Notes: generated by a model not told the origin, from the letters alone. Positions 22,901 to 34,337 are shown, counted from the stretch's first letter. The stretch: 64,000 nucleotides of DNA from Monomorium pharaonis (GCF_013373865.1 NC_050469.1:19293046-19357045), one strand, 5' to 3'. Program-made: numbers and translations.

Positions 22901-25900
22901 CAGCGAGGTAAAATATATGTATCATTATTTTAGCGCTGTCAGACTAAATCTTTATAGTCAAATAAAGTGATTGTTCGGAATAGTACTTTAATGAAGTATC
23001 TAATTATTTTAAATATTATTCAAGTACCTAATGTCACACGGACAAAAAATTGCATTATCTTATTTTATTCTGCTAATACATTTTTCTCAAATTTCAAATT
23101 TAAAATGCTCGACTTCTGAAGTATTTAAAAATAAATCATGCACTAATTATAAGTTATTATGACTATATGATCATCTACATCAGGTTAAACAAACTGGATT
23201 AATTGATACCAAAGAAAACTGCTGGAAATTTTTTATTGAACGCGTACGAAGGCAATTGAAATGTGTTTTGTGTTTCTCACCGGTAGGAGCAACCCTTCGA
23301 AAAAGGGCCAGGAAATTCCCCGCAATAGTAAATTGCACCGCAATTAACTGCTTTCAAGACTGGCCGCAAAAAGCATTGGAATCTGTATCGACGACATTCC
23401 TAGAGGTACAACATTTTCAACAAACGTTCAACAATTACAAAATTGCTAAAATTGATTTCTAACCGGTTATTAATCTCAAGTAAAATGTTTTTTATTAATT
23501 TTTGTTTTCTAATTTATTTACTAAAATTAAAACATCCACACACCCGTGCGCGCGCACGCAACATTCAATTTAAAAAATATTTTTAAAATAGAAAAAAATG
23601 TTCAAGACAACTATTCATTGATTGCAATATAATGTCCATATAATGCTAAAGTAAAATACCATCCTACACTATTTTCCTACAAAAAAATACCTAATCTTTA
23701 TGTTAGGAGTTAAAAGAATTACCGATCGATCAACGAACTTCCGTGTCGCTCTTCATGTCTTTCGTTCATACAAGCGTTAACAATATGTCTTCATTATATT
23801 TACAAAATGAACGAAGATACAATTACACAACGCCCAAGTCATTCCTTGAGCAGATCTCTTTATATTCCAAGTTATTAATCGAAAAATCACACGACTTGGA
23901 AACAATGATCTCGCGTCTCACCGATGGATTGGTAAAACTCGAATCCTGTTCTATTCAGGTAGCGCTTCTAGTTTATCTCTGACCAGATTAAAACATGATC
24001 GAATATATGACAGTCAATTAGCAAATATGCTTGCTGTGTTATGTACTTTAAAGATTTTATATACTCATATATCCTTTAAATAATTTGTTTGCAAAGTAGG
24101 CCGACAAATTAAAGATTATTTTAATGGCTCAAGAAATTGAATTGAAGAAAAAGAATGAAATAGCTGATAAAATATTGATCGAAGTACGTGCAGAAAATGC
24201 AAAAGTGGAGGCAGAAAAAGCAATCGGTAAGGTAATAAAAACCTACAATGAACCCGAAAAATAATACAATGGAATTTCAGTAACCGAGGAGGAAGCAAAA
24301 GTGGCGGAAATCAAGGAGACTATATTGAAAAATCAAAAACGTTGTGATGAAGATCTAGCTCGCGCGGAACCAGCAGTGAGACAGGCCGAAGCGGCGCTCG
24401 ACACTTTGAACAAGGTCAACGAATTTGCATTTTATGTTATTAAGTTATTATTAAATAGCTGTAAAAATACAAATTGCATAACTTTCGAAGGAAATAAAAG
24501 GAAAATTATTCCTATAAAATTAAAGTAATAATACGAAAACAAATTTTGAGGATATAATGGCAAATCTGAAGCAAATCTTGTAGATATTTCTGTTTACTCT
24601 AAAATCTAAATTAAAATATACTTTAAGTCGAATGAAATAATTTTAATAATATTGCAGAACAACTTGACGGAATTAAAGTCTTTCGGATCTCCACCGGAAG
24701 CCGTGCTTACGGTCGCTCAAGCCGTACTGATTTTATTCTCGCCAAAAGGAAAGTTGCCGAGAGACAAATCTTGGAAGGCTTGCAGAGCGATAATGGGATC
24801 TATCGATGGATTTCTATCAGAGTTGCGTAATTATGATAAAGAAAACATACATCCGGAAGTCGTAAGGGCGATTCAACCGTACATCCACGATAAAGGTGAT
24901 CTTGATGTATCTTTTATATATATTTGTAAAAACCAAATAAAATATGTAAAAATTATATAACGTGTTTGATAAAAAAAAAAAAAAAAAAAGGTTAAAGTAA
25001 CATTTTTGTATATTAGATTTTGATCCGGACATTATATATTCAAAATCACAAGCAGCAGCAGGACTTTGTAGCTGGGTGAAAAATATCATGGTGTTTCATT
25101 ACATCAATGAGAATGTAAAACCTTTGAGAGCAGCGCTGGCTCAGGCAAATACTGAATTAAAAGTCGCTATGGAAAAATTGAATTCTTTGAGGAACCGTTT
25201 AGCAGTGAGCTCACTTCGACAGTGCCCTAGCGTTATCTATTTTATTTCGCGTGTATCTTTGTCAGAATGAAACAATGTTTTCTCGTTTGTACGCACAGGA
25301 GCTTCAGAAAATGTTAGACATTCTGGGCGAAAAAATGAACGTAGCTCTAGCTGAGAAACAAAAATGTCAAGACGAAGCGGATATGACTGCATTCATTATA
25401 GATTTAGCAAATCGATTGATAAACGGTCTCGCATCCGAGAATATTCGTTGGGCCGAGACTGTACAACTGTAAGTAGGTTTACATTTACACCAATACAAAA
25501 TTATCAATTGGAAAAAAGCAACTATTTGAATAAACGAAAGTGACGGTCAACCAAACAAGCGTTAAGTGTTTATTATATAAATATTATAATGTCTATTCTT
25601 TTTCTATAATAGTTTCAGTTGATATTAATTACACATGTAACTTATTTGATTGAACAATAGTAAGTGGAAATAGATCGATGAAAACGTCAAGCATAAGAGA
25701 AGACAGTGTTACTTTCGGTCAAAAACTGGGCAGCGATCATGTAACTTTTTCCTTAGGGCGGAAACGTGAAAAGTGAAAAGTTTCATGTAACTATCTCTTT
25801 CTATTGGTATTTAATAGAAAGAGACAGTAACTTGAAACTTTCCACTTTTTACGTTTCCGTCCTAGGGAAAAAATTACATGATCGATACCCTGATCTTGAT

Positions 25901-28900
25901 ACCTAATAATAATGTTGCATAAATTTTACCGTTTCCAATTCACATACAAACTGCGCACCGAATATTTGTCAATCTTGAAAGACAGTCCTCTCTAAAATGA
26001 AACTGAAATATGTAATGTAGTAAATTAAATTTAATCGCGATATCTCCGCTCGTAAGTCACGTAGCGGAAAAATAAAAACACTTTTATTACATAAATCGGA
26101 TGCAAGCTATCCATTAAGCCTATTGAGAAATTCATCGATTCAGTCGTCATTGAGAATCCGATAACTACGGATTTTCGCAAACGACGTCTCGCGTAATAGA
26201 GGCAGCGGTGGCGTACACTTGGCGCGAGGCACTACGATATGCCTCTTGATGACAAACGATTTAATAATATCGGTTCAATTTAAGATTGTGTTTCAAGACT
26301 GACAAATATTGAATGCGCAGTGTTCGCGTGACTTGGAAATTGTAAAATTATTATTAGGTACTAGGATCTGATTTGGCCGAAAATGACACTCTTCTCTTAC
26401 GTTTATTATTTGATTGGCTCGATATTTACTTAAACCTAGTTTTACTTATTTTATTAATTTTATTTTAATATAGTAACTTTTTTTATTTATCAAAATAATA
26501 TATCATTAATATATATTGTAAACAAGTTTCTAAACAAATTTATGATATATATGGCAAAACAGATTAAGGCAATCCGAAATTACTTTACCGGGCAATGTAT
26601 TGCTCGTTACGGCGTTTATTTCTTACATGGGATGTTTTACGAGGAAATATAGAATGGATCTTATGAATTTATATTGGTTACCATTTCTCGACAATCTGCA
26701 AGTGCCAATACCATACACGTCAGATCTGGATCCGTTGTCCTTAATGACTGACGATGCAAAAATCGCCCAATGGAATAACGAGGGTAGGAAATGCATCTTG
26801 CAGTTCATATCATAGATTAACGTCGATATTATACTGATAGTTAAGATATTAAGTAAACCACAGTATAATTAAAATAACAATTTTCCGCAAATAAACAAAT
26901 TAATAAGACCATATAAATCTTTTCAATTGGCTTTAAATTAAAAACTTAAAATTGCTATGTATCCTTACGTAGGCTTACCTGCAGACAGAATGTCATCGGA
27001 AAATGCCACGATACTCACAAATTCATCTAGATGGCCACTTATGATCGATCCACAATTACAAGGAATCAAATGGATTAAAAATAAATACGGGCAGGATTTG
27101 GTAGTGTTGCGTTTAACTCAAAAAAATTATCTCGACAAAATCGAACATGCTATTGCTAATGGGGAGATAGTTCTGCTGGAAAATATTATGGAAACGGTCG
27201 ATGCTGTTCTAGATCCAATCGTAGGACGAGTTTTAATAAAAAGGGGAAGGTAAATCAATGTTCTTTTTCTTCTCATTGGTAAACGAATTACTTGACCAAA
27301 TTGATTGAGCAAAATTGGCGTTAACAAAGAGCCATCAAGGTGGGAGACAAAGAAGTGGATTATGATCCGCGTTTCCGTCTCATCTTACAAACAAAACTGG
27401 CAAATCCTCACTATAAGCCGGAGATGCAAGCTCAGACTACACTTATCAATTTTACGGTTACGAAAGACGGTTTGGAGGAGCAGCTATTAGGTGCCGTCGT
27501 GAAAGCGGAGCGTCCGGATTTGGAGATGAGCAAAGCCGAGCTCACGACTCAGCAGAACATGTTCAAGATCACTCTGAAAGTGTTGGAAGACGATCTATTG
27601 CACAGGTAAATGAGCAAGGGAAAAAGAAGCAAGCGCATATCGACAATAGAGATGCTTGTGATAACTGTAACGTTTTCTTCAACTTTTTCTTGGCTTTATG
27701 AAGAGATATCGTTTCTTTATACATAACAACCACCAAATTCTCAATTCAATACACAATCGTTCTGCACTGTTTAATCATTCATTTACATTTATTTATTTAA
27801 ATTGAAAATTATAAAACTTCGCACACGATGACCAACTTGCCGAAAAAATTTTCTCATGTTTTATTAGTTTTATTTCTAGCACTAGGAAGGAATGTAAAAT
27901 GAAAAAAATAAATAAACAAATAAATCTCTTAATTAAATGTTATGTTTACATAAGTTAATTGTTATCATTTCCTTGAGATTGGCAACGGCGGGACCCGATA
28001 TCCTGAGCGATGTCGCTCTTGTGGAGAACCTCGAAACTACGAAGAAGACTGCTAGCGAGATCGAGGCGAAGGCAATCGAGGCGAAGATGACTGCCGCAAA
28101 GATAGACGAGGCGCGCGAGTCCTACCGACCGGTAGCGTCCAGAGCTAGCCTTCTCTACTTCATCCTTAACGATCTCAACAAGATTAACATGCTGTATCAG
28201 TTTTCTCTCAAGACATTCAACACAGTCTTTCAAAATGCCATTAAATTTGCGGAACCGGTAGACACCCTCGGTAAACGAGTCGCCAATTTGATCGACAGCG
28301 TTACGTACTTGGTTTTTACATATACCAGCAGAGGACTGTTCGAAAGCGACAAGCTCATATTTTTATGCCAACTGACTCTTCAGGTATTCGAGTTAGCCAC
28401 CTCATAAATAATGCCAACAGGTGACGGAATTATTTAGAAAAAAAAAATGCTTATGCAATTTTCAATGCAAAATTGCATATGACGAAAAACTTGCCGATTT
28501 TCTATTTTTCACAATACGTCTTATATCTTCGATTACTTCCTTTTTCTAAATAATCCATATAATATATATAAGAAATATTAATGCAAAGCTGTTTTTCCGC
28601 GTATGTTTTACATATGAAATCGTAAGGTTTCATATAACCTTGAATAATTTTTCTGCATTTTTAGTTCTTGCAAATCTTTAATTAGGGAATTATCTGAGAA
28701 AAACTAATAGATCGTTATAAAATTTATAGAATGAGAGAGATAGTGAGATAAGATTTTCAATTATTTACCTTTATAATACGGATATATTAAATAAATATTA
28801 CAAATTTAGATTCTGATGCAAATGAAAGAAATAGATCCGTCTGAAGTGGATTTCCTCTTGCGATTTCCATATTTACCGGATCTCACGAGTCCGGTAGATT

Positions 28901-31900
28901 TCCTAAATAATGTGAGCTGGGGCGGCATCAAGTATTTAAGCGGAATGGAAAATTTTCACAATTTAGACCGCGATATAGATGGGGCTGCGAAAAGGTGGAA
29001 GAAATTCGTCGAATCGGAAACGCCCGAGAGAGAAAAATTTCCTCAGGAATGGAAAAACAAAACGGCCTTTCAGAGACTTTGCATAATGAGATGCGTGAGA
29101 CTAGATCGAATGGTTTATGCCATACGGTAATTTGTTAGAATGAGATTTTGAAATAAATGCTCTTATTTAAACACAAGCATAGATGTTACTATTACTATTA
29201 CTATTGTTATAATGATAGTTACTTCGTGGAAGAGAAATTGGGAGCAAAATTTATACAACTTCGAATGCAACCCTTTGAAAAAACGTATGAAGAAACGAGC
29301 GCGAGCACGCCGATATTTTTTATTTTGTCTCCAGGAGTCGATCCTCTAAAGGTAGTACATTTCTTAATATCTTTAAACAGATTTAATTTTAATTATATTA
29401 TACAAATATAATATAATAAAGTAGATTTAATATCAATGTGTACAACTTTACACTTTATTTAAATATTCTTCCAAATTTTCTGACGCAATTAACAACGGGA
29501 ATTAAAAACGGAGTAACAATTCCATGTAGGATGTCGAGAAACTCGGTAAACAGCTTGGCTTTACGTTCGGCGCGAAAAATTTCCACAATATATCGTTAGG
29601 ACAGGGACAAGAGCCTATCGCGGAAGAAACGATAGAAGTCTCAGCGCGCGACGGCCACTGGGTTATACTCCAGAATATTCATCTAGTAAGGAAGTGGTTG
29701 CCAAATCTGGAAAAGAAGATAGAACAACTCTTGGAAGAGCCACACGAAGATTATCGGCTCTATATTAGCGCAGAACCAAGTCCCGACCCACACGCATCAA
29801 TAATACCACAGGTAAAAACAAAATCTTTCAAATGCACAAGATAACGCCCGAAAGGGCGATCAATTTTTTTATTCACAATTCACTAATAAAAATGTTAAAA
29901 ATATCACTATACAAATCCTAAATTATCAAATCTGTACACTTTTCCATCTTACGATGGTTCAAATTCGGTTTCAACATCATTTTGTACAACACTATTTTGG
30001 TACAATCAAAACGACAGGGCATACTAGAATCGGCTATAAAAATCACCAACGAACCGCCAACGGGTATGCGTGCCAACATTCACAAAGCTTTAGACAACTT
30101 TAGCCAGGATACATTGGAATCTTGCTCCAAGGAGACCGAGTTCAAAGCTATTCTCTTCACCCTCTGTTATTATCACGCTGCTCTGGCAGAGCGTAGAAAA
30201 TTTGGGGCACAAGGATGGAACAGGGTTGGTATTCCAAAATTTTACAAATTCGCAATTTGCGTTTTCAATTTTATTTTACACCGTTTATAAGTTACGATAA
30301 AATTTTGTGTTTTTATTATAGAAAATGTCGTGTATTATAGAAAACTTTAAAGGTTTAAACCAATATAAAATTTTAAGTTTACATGTACATATCGATTTAA
30401 TAACACGAGTGATAGATAAATATTATATAAAACTTATAAAGCGTAGATGAAAAATTTTGGATACAAAAACATATTTGTTACATAATATCAAGATCAAGAC
30501 ATCAACGTGCTTTCTGATCAATATTTATTTTCTAGAGTTTTCTCTTATTAATTATAACATCCCTAACATATAGTTGTATCCGTTCAATATGGGCGACTTA
30601 ACCATCAGTGTATCGGTACTGTTGAATTATCTCGAGGGCAATACTAAAGTACCTTGGGAAGATTTGCGCTATTTATTCGGCGAAATCATGTATGGTGGTC
30701 ATATAACCGACGATTGGGACAGAAGATTATGCCGAACATATCTTTTAGAATATCTACAACCAGAATTGGTTGAGGGTGAAATATATCTGGCTCCGGGTTT
30801 TCTGGTACCAATCAGTACCGATTACACGGGCTATCATCGATACGTAGAAGATTATTTGCCACCTGAGAGCCCCGTCTTATATGGACTTCATCCAAATGCG
30901 GAAATTGGTAAAATTTCTCAATTAGTTTGATCGTTAATCCGTTAGTCTTCCTCGATTTACGTTCAAACTCATTTGTAGGATTCCTCACAAGCACAGCGGA
31001 GAATTTGTTTAAAACAATCTGGGGGATGCAACCGCGAGATAGTGTCGATGCAACAACCGGAGTGTTATCGAAAGAGGACAAGGTGAAAGTTATAATAGAA
31101 GATATACTGGACAAGCTTCCCGAGGAGTTTAATATACAAGATTTAATGAACAAGGTTAATGTCAGACATTATTGGATATCCAGACACACACGCACGAATA
31201 CGCACGCACGCACGCACGCGCGCGCGCGCATATTTAACAAGTCGCAGTTGCTTTTAAACATATACATATACTTATCTATAATATATTCTCATTGTGATAT
31301 ATCGATCACTACAATTTATATCGTCGCTTTGATTTCGCGAGACTCTCTCAAGACATAAAACCTATTTTCTATATAAAAATTTTTAATTTCGTCTCTTCTT
31401 TATATACATAATGTCACTCGGCAAAACATATTGATTTTAAACTAATCTAATTTTTATGATACAAACAAATAAACAACTTTATTCTCTCTAGGTGGAAGAT
31501 CGTACTCCTTTCGTTACAGTTGCTCTTCAAGAATGCGAACACATGAACGCATTGTGCAAGGAACTAAAAGGATCTCTGGAAGAACTGGATCTCGGTTTGA
31601 AGGTGAACAATTTATTGTGATAAATTATCGAACCGTATTGCAATAAATCTAAAGATCCGTTTTAGGGTGAGCTCACGATTAGTGCGGATATGGAAGATTT
31701 ACAAAATTACTTGTTCATGGACTCTGTACCACCATCCTGGACCAAACGCGCCTATCCCTCAACCCTTGGATTGTCGAGTTGGTTCGCGGACATGCTCAAT
31801 CGAATAACCGAACTATCGAATTGGACGGTGGATTTTAATGTGAGTAAAGGAAAAGAAATCACAATTGTAACGTAAAAGAGAAGATAAAATGTTACAAAGA

Positions 31901-32778
31901 GAAATTAGATTAGGTCAACGTATGTACCTTGCTCGAGCGTGGGAAAGAGAATTAAAATTTTGTCACGCTCCAAGCATCGAAAAAAGTCAAGCGGCGAACG
32001 TTTGTCATTTACTTTGCGTTAAAATTTGACTTTTTTTTTCTTTTGATTGCGGTCAATCTAATTTCTCGCGTTGCGTATCTTTCGACAGTTGCCATCGTCG
32101 ATCTGGCTGGGTGGTTTTTTCAATCCGCAGTCGTTACTTACCGCCATCATGCAGCAAACCGCCCGTAAAAACGAGTGGCCCCTGGACAAAATGTGCTTAC
32201 ACTGCGACGTAACCAGAAAGCAGAAGGAGGAAATTGCGTAAGAGACTTGACATTTGGCCGCGTGAAATTAACCCTTTCAGGATGCAGACAAACAGTTCTC
32301 GGTTATAGAAAATTTCGGGCAACTTAAAAATTTTATCGCAAATAAAATTGTAAATTGCTTTCGCGTATAGTAAGTCGGTCGTCAGGATGTTTCGATATAA
32401 TAAGTTTCTGTGGGGACGCGTGTCCTCACAAAGAGTTTTAATCGGAGATGTAGACGATAACGAGAGTTTTGCCTTGTCATCAGGGTGCCACCGCGCGAGG
32501 GCGCCTATATCAACGGTTTGTACATGGAGGGTGCGCGATGGGATGCCGCGAGCGGCGTCATCGCGGATTCGCGACTGAAGGAACTATTCTTTCTGATGCC
32601 GGTGGTGTTTGTGAAGGCAATCACGCAGGACAAGCAGGAGACGAAGAACGTGTACGAATGTCCGGTCTACAGGACCAGAACGCGCGGCCCTACGTACGTC
32701 TGGACTTTCAATTTGAAGAGCCACGACAAGCCCACGAAGTGGACCTTGGCCGGCGTCGCGATTCTCCTGCAGATTTAA
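4589..32778 (+). CDS. DNAH17-like: axonemal dynein heavy chain, outer-arm beta class (DNAH9/11/17 type), 5' partial, 58 exons seen
   Basis: ATP-driven microtubule motor of outer dynein arms in motile cilia and sperm flagella. I joined 58 exons by GT-AG splicing and continuous phase; they total 12,387 nt, i.e. 4,128 codons plus stop, with no frameshift or internal stop. Domain order is tail, linker, AAA1-AAA4, stalk with microtubule-binding domain, AAA5, AAA6 and C-terminal domain. The four P-loops are GPAGTGKT, GLAGTGKT, GGAGSGKS and GVGGSGKQ. The stretches around AAA1 (YVFNCSEQMDYK, CFDEFNRISVEVLSVVA) and the end (KWTLAGVAILLQI) are those of the DNAH9/11/17 beta class rather than DNAH5/8 or inner-arm types. 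Family members run about 4,400-4,600 residues; here the first few hundred tail residues are missing because the first exon at 4589 follows an AG acceptor and aligns to the middle of the tail. Exon coordinates are in the domain entries. Confidence 0.95.
6453..6839. mobile_element. Tc1/mariner-type MITE in intron 5
   Basis: The ends are TACAGGGTGTC and its inverse, with arms of about 130 bp that stay alignable, and TA dinucleotides flank it (6451-6452, 6840-6841). There is no transposase. It is a non-autonomous 387-bp element. It lies about 31 bp upstream of the acceptor of exon 6, so it supplies most of the sequence upstream of that splice site. Confidence 0.75.
7931..8473. mobile_element. hAT-type non-autonomous element in intron 8
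   Basis: The element begins CAGGGTTAG and ends CCAACCCTG, and is flanked by a perfect 8-bp duplication AATGAAAC (7923-7930 and 8474-8481). An 8-bp duplication with CAGGG-type ends is diagnostic of hAT transposition. The 543-bp interior is extremely AT-rich (AGTTAA-like motifs repeated) and has no reading frame. The right duplication ends 37 bp before exon 9. Confidence 0.85.
10109..10203 (+). repeat. (TG)n microsatellite, about 47 units
   Basis: Uninterrupted TG dinucleotides inside the left part of the intron-11 transposon. The length suggests high polymorphism. Confidence 0.97.
10285..10677 (+). pseudogene. decayed Tc1/mariner-like (DDE_3 type) transposase remnant
   Basis: Reading across frames gives MWKQHDGAPPHNAMYSR, then pieces resembling FPG..IGR..GPI.WPARSPDLTPLDFFLWGF and the VDDLK-type C-terminus, broken by several stops and shifts. 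QDGAPPH and SPDLTPLDFFLWG are standard motifs of insect Tc1/mariner-related transposases. A terminus of the form CCGCCCTGTA at 10668-10677 looks like that element's own 3' end. Only the C-terminal part survives; it is non-functional. Confidence 0.65.
11241..14978 (+). other. DNAH17-like: dynein lower tail and linker, exons 12-20 (residues 761-1454)
   Basis: Exons: 11241-11397, 11910-12142, 12343-12632, 12801-12949, 13278-13523, 13597-13821, 13983-14184, 14274-14440, 14566-14978. Class-diagnostic stretches include LRRLLKNLWD-like RRELRLLKNLWD, VDKAVKEMNMEKVL, WFEVQRAWMHLESIF, PRFYFISSTDLLDILS and MTICTIDVHARDVV. This is the linker (DHC_N2) that swings across the AAA ring in the power stroke. 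The start of exon 13 carries one base of uncertainty (11909/11910); 11910 keeps the frame. The intron before exon 12 holds a 1.37-kb transposon and the intron before exon 13 holds a hairpin repeat. Confidence 0.88.
11544..11855. repeat. 312-bp palindromic hairpin element in intron 12
   Basis: AAAAACGTATATAGGCTAGC at the left is matched in inverse at the right end, and the arms pair almost base for base over about 140 bp each (for example GATGTACAGTCTAAG and its inverse). A short AT loop lies near 11700. There is no reading frame. The high arm identity implies recent origin or gene conversion. Confidence 0.7.
15106..15147 (+). repeat. (CA)n microsatellite in intron 20
   Basis: About 20 uninterrupted CA units between exons 20 and 21. 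Confidence 0.95.
15304..17219 (+). other. DNAH17-like: dynein AAA1, exons 21-24 (residues 1455-1775)
   Basis: Exons: 15304-15574, 16161-16423, 16491-16801, 17104-17219. This is the main catalytic ATP site. The Walker A motif GPAGTGKT is at about residues 1512-1519, and Walker B CFDEFNR is near 1562. The sensor region FITMNPGYAGRTELPENLK is intact. No key residue is missing, so hydrolysis at AAA1 should be possible. A (CT)n tract of about 70 bp begins shortly after the donor of exon 21. Confidence 0.93.
15594..15663 (+). repeat. (CT)n microsatellite, about 35 units, in intron 21
   Basis: Uninterrupted CT tract starting about 20 bp after the donor of exon 21 (AAA1). A pure pyrimidine tract this close to a 5' splice site is a potential splicing-factor binding surface. 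Confidence 0.97.
17323..19062 (+). other. DNAH17-like: dynein AAA2, exons 25-29 (residues 1776-2089)
   Basis: Exons: 17323-17534, 17655-17858, 18239-18310, 18491-18706, 18825-19062. The Walker A motif GLAGTGKT lies near residues 1793-1800, followed by NPKAVTNDELFG and FDGDIDPMWIESLNTVMDD. Exon 25 ends at a weak donor (GG then GTTGGA), which is needed to keep GLFSMIMREQ in frame. Exon 27 is only 72 bp. Confidence 0.9.
19652..19898 (+). mobile_element. hAT-type MITE family, copy A (intron 30)
   Basis: This copy starts CACTAGCAGATTCTGA and shares with copies B (50542-50796) and C (59633-59860) the order: TCGATAATGGGGG, a TTTGATCYACAGRYRYC block, GCATCATTTTA, an AACGGATYCA block, then a C-rich end. 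Its right tip is degraded where a TA microsatellite begins, so no target duplication is visible here. Family assignment comes from the other copies. Confidence 0.65.
19908..19965 (+). repeat. compound (TA)n(TG)n microsatellite in intron 30
   Basis: A TA run to about 19942 is followed by a TG run to 19965, directly after hAT-type MITE copy A. Confidence 0.95.
22217..23405 (+). other. DNAH17-like: dynein AAA4, exons 36-38 (residues 2434-2640)
   Basis: Exons: 22217-22378, 22671-22907, 23184-23405. Walker A is GVGGSGKQ (about residues 2467-2474), preceded by LVLFEDAMHHVCRINRIL. The LMSDSQVAEEKFLVVVNDML stretch and the CFSPVG...RARKFPAIVNCTAI stretch complete the module. All three exons are phase 0. 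Confidence 0.93.
23707..25468 (+). other. DNAH17-like: dynein stalk and microtubule-binding domain, exons 39-44 (residues 2641-3009)
   Basis: Exons: 23707-23958, 24100-24226, 24281-24414, 24658-24895, 25017-25204, 25299-25468. The first coiled-coil helix spans exons 39-41 (KLKIILMAQEIELKKKNE...). The tip lies in exons 42-43 (LKSFGSPPEAVLTVAQAV, RDKSWKACRAIMG, AAAGLCSWVKN). The return helix is in exons 43-44 (LRAALAQANTELKVAMEKLN...). The intron between exons 40 and 41 is only 54 bp. The stalk carries the ATP-sensitive microtubule contact. Confidence 0.9.
25734..25886. repeat. short inverted-repeat element in intron 44, first of two
   Basis: CGATCATGTAACTTTTTCC at the left recurs in inverse at the right, with arms of about 70 bp covering GGCGGAAACGTGAAAAGTG and its inverse and a five-base loop region near 25810. 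It has no coding content and its superfamily is undetermined. Confidence 0.6.
25932..26341. repeat. inverted-repeat element in intron 44, second of two
   Basis: TTTCCAATTCACATACAAA followed by CTGCGCACCGAATATTTGTC at the left is matched in inverse with some mismatches at 26285-26341 (GACAAATATTGAATGCGCAG). The arms are about 55 bp and the middle about 300 bp, with more CpG than the surrounding intron. No target duplication was established. Confidence 0.55.
26563..28383 (+). other. DNAH17-like: dynein AAA5 and strut, exons 45-48 (residues 3010-3403)
   Basis: Exons: 26563-26783, 26973-27249, 27330-27605, 27978-28383. Landmarks are LPGNVLLVTAFISYMGCFTRKYR, DPLSLMTDDAKIAQWNNEGLP, IDPQLQGIKWIKNKYG, PRFRLILQTK and the strut helix VENLETTKKTASEIEAKA. 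The long intron before exon 45 contains two inverted-repeat elements. Confidence 0.92.
28810..32778 (+). other. DNAH17-like: dynein AAA6 and C-terminal domain, exons 49-58 (residues 3404-4128, stop)
   Basis: Exons: 28810-29126, 29219-29351, 29530-29811, 30018-30224, 30574-30907, 30979-31154, 31492-31602, 31666-31839, 32089-32237, 32484-32778. Landmarks are FFILSPGVDPLKD, SLGQGQEPIAEE, HWVILQNIHL, ITNEPPTGMRANIHKALD, GEIMYGGHITDDWDRRLC, LPPESPVLYGLHPNAEIG and the terminal APPREG-type stretch through KNVYECPVY. The last exon is much richer in GC than the others. Exon 52 ends AGG before a weak donor (GTTGGT). The stop codon is at 32776-32778. Confidence 0.93.
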
Positions 32779-33900
32779 GAGCTCGAGCTCTTCTCGCGAA
32801 GCGACGCGACGCGACGCGACGCGACGCAACGCGACGTGACGCCGACGGTACGTTCGCACGCAACAGTGGCAGAGATTCTTTTTACTCTCGGCGAGTCGTA
32901 ATGGCAATACGCGCACGGTGGTTGATAGCCTTCGCGCAATTACATTGGCCCGTTCTCCCGTTCGACCGGATAATTATAACACGATTGGTATATACGTACC
33001 GTTATAACGCGCTCTCTTTGTAATCTCATGTGTCATCTCTCCCACGTATTATGGAAGCTGGGTTGTGTCGCTCGAGCAACTCGAGAGAGAACGGAAGGAA
33101 CTTATTGCCGCGGACTCTCTCGATCGCGCAGGTGCGCTCGTTGCTCCAAAAGGAGTAACAACCGGGGCGCGCGGGCGTGTCGCCGTCGCCAATCGAGAGG
33201 ATCGACAAATGTGACGACGGCGTGGCGAGTGCGTATCAACGACAGTAGGAAGAACGTCGGCTTCCGTCGCACATCCGGTGCTTTCTTTACGCGCGTCGCG
33301 CACCGGGCCACGTACGGGGCTCTCGTGGTGGCGCGTATTACATCAGCCGGTCGGTTTGACAACAAGTCCACGGTACGCGACGACAATATGATTGGAGGTT
33401 TCGAGGAAGTGGTCACCCTTTATCGACTGCGACGTAATTATCCGTTTCGCGATGACGCATCTGGTTTCGCGTGCCGCATTCGGTCTTCGCAACGATGCAG
33501 GGTGCGCGGAATTTCGGACACGCGAGCAAAAAAACAAGCCTTGCGAAACAACCCGCGTGAACGAGTCGGCTAAATGACAATAACGTAACAACTGCTAAAG
33601 TATTGTACGGATCAAGGGAAGCCTACTGTCGCGCGACATTGCACTTGACTCGCTATCCTCCTATATGTACCCTCTTTCAAACGATCCACTCACTCTCTGC
33701 CTATACCATACCTTACTCCCAAATAATTGTTATCGATTATTGTGCAACCAAAATTTACATACGTTCTACACTTGCGCATTTGTGTAACTTTGAAGCGTAG
33801 ATCTTGGCTTTTGTTTGTTTATCGTATTACAAGCACCTTTTCTTCACATTAGTATAACCAAGTTTATACAATTCATTTGTAAAATATAAAAACAAATAAA
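32779..33900 (+). other. GC-rich 3' flank of the dynein gene, probable 3' UTR
   Basis: The 1.1 kb after the stop is strikingly CpG-rich and contains a (GACGC)n-like tract at about 32800-32830. Several arginine-rich reading frames on both strands (for example 33028-33573) reflect composition, not genes. The first AATAAA on the plus strand is at 33895-33900, where the composition has returned to AT-rich. A 3' UTR of about 1.1 kb is therefore possible but unproven. Confidence 0.4.
33895..33900 (+). terminator. candidate polyadenylation signal
   Basis: AATAAA, the first such hexamer that I see downstream of the dynein stop codon, about 1.1 kb away. No GT-rich downstream element is obvious, but GTGTTATCAAGTGTTGTGT follows within 20 bp. 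Confidence 0.3.
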
Positions 33901-34111
33901 GTGTTATCAAGTGTTGTGTAAAATATTATTGAATTAAAAATGTGTGCCACCAACTTTTTTTTTCCCCATTTAAATATTGCCAAATTTAAATTAGAAGTAG
34001 CATTCGAGCGAGCAAGTTGTTGAGAAAAATGCTCCGCAAATTTTGTATATGTACATATCGCTATATTTTCTAAAAACACACATTTAGTATTCGACAAAAA
34101 TATCGTGACTA

Positions 34112-34337
34112 CACTGAGAAAAAAAGTAATTGATTCAACAAAATTTTTTAGTTGCGGGCTGCCAACAAAAGATATATTCAATGCAACAATATATGTTATT
34201 GCAATATAAATACATAGTCCAATCAACGTTATTGCACTTGCATTAACAGCAAATATTATTGTATTAAGTATATCTTTTATTGGTAGCCCGCAACTAAACG
34301 TTTTGTTGAATCAATTACTTTTTTCTCATTGTCAGTG
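34112..34337. mobile_element. Tc1/mariner-type MITE, 226 bp
   Basis: The ends are CACTGAGAAAAAAAGTAATTG and a near-inverse with a short insertion (TTTTTTCTCATTGTCAGTG). TA flanks lie at 34110-34111 and 34338-34339. The arms continue with ATTGATTCAACAAAA and AGTTGCGGGCTGCCAA and their inverses. There is no reading frame. CACTGA-plus-A-rich tips are shared with the palindrome at 48971-49141. Confidence 0.7.

Noticed and set aside
33028..33573. 181-codon arginine-rich reading frame after the dynein stop
   Set aside because: Other frames on both strands are equally open because the segment is GC-rich; no domain or splice structure is visible.
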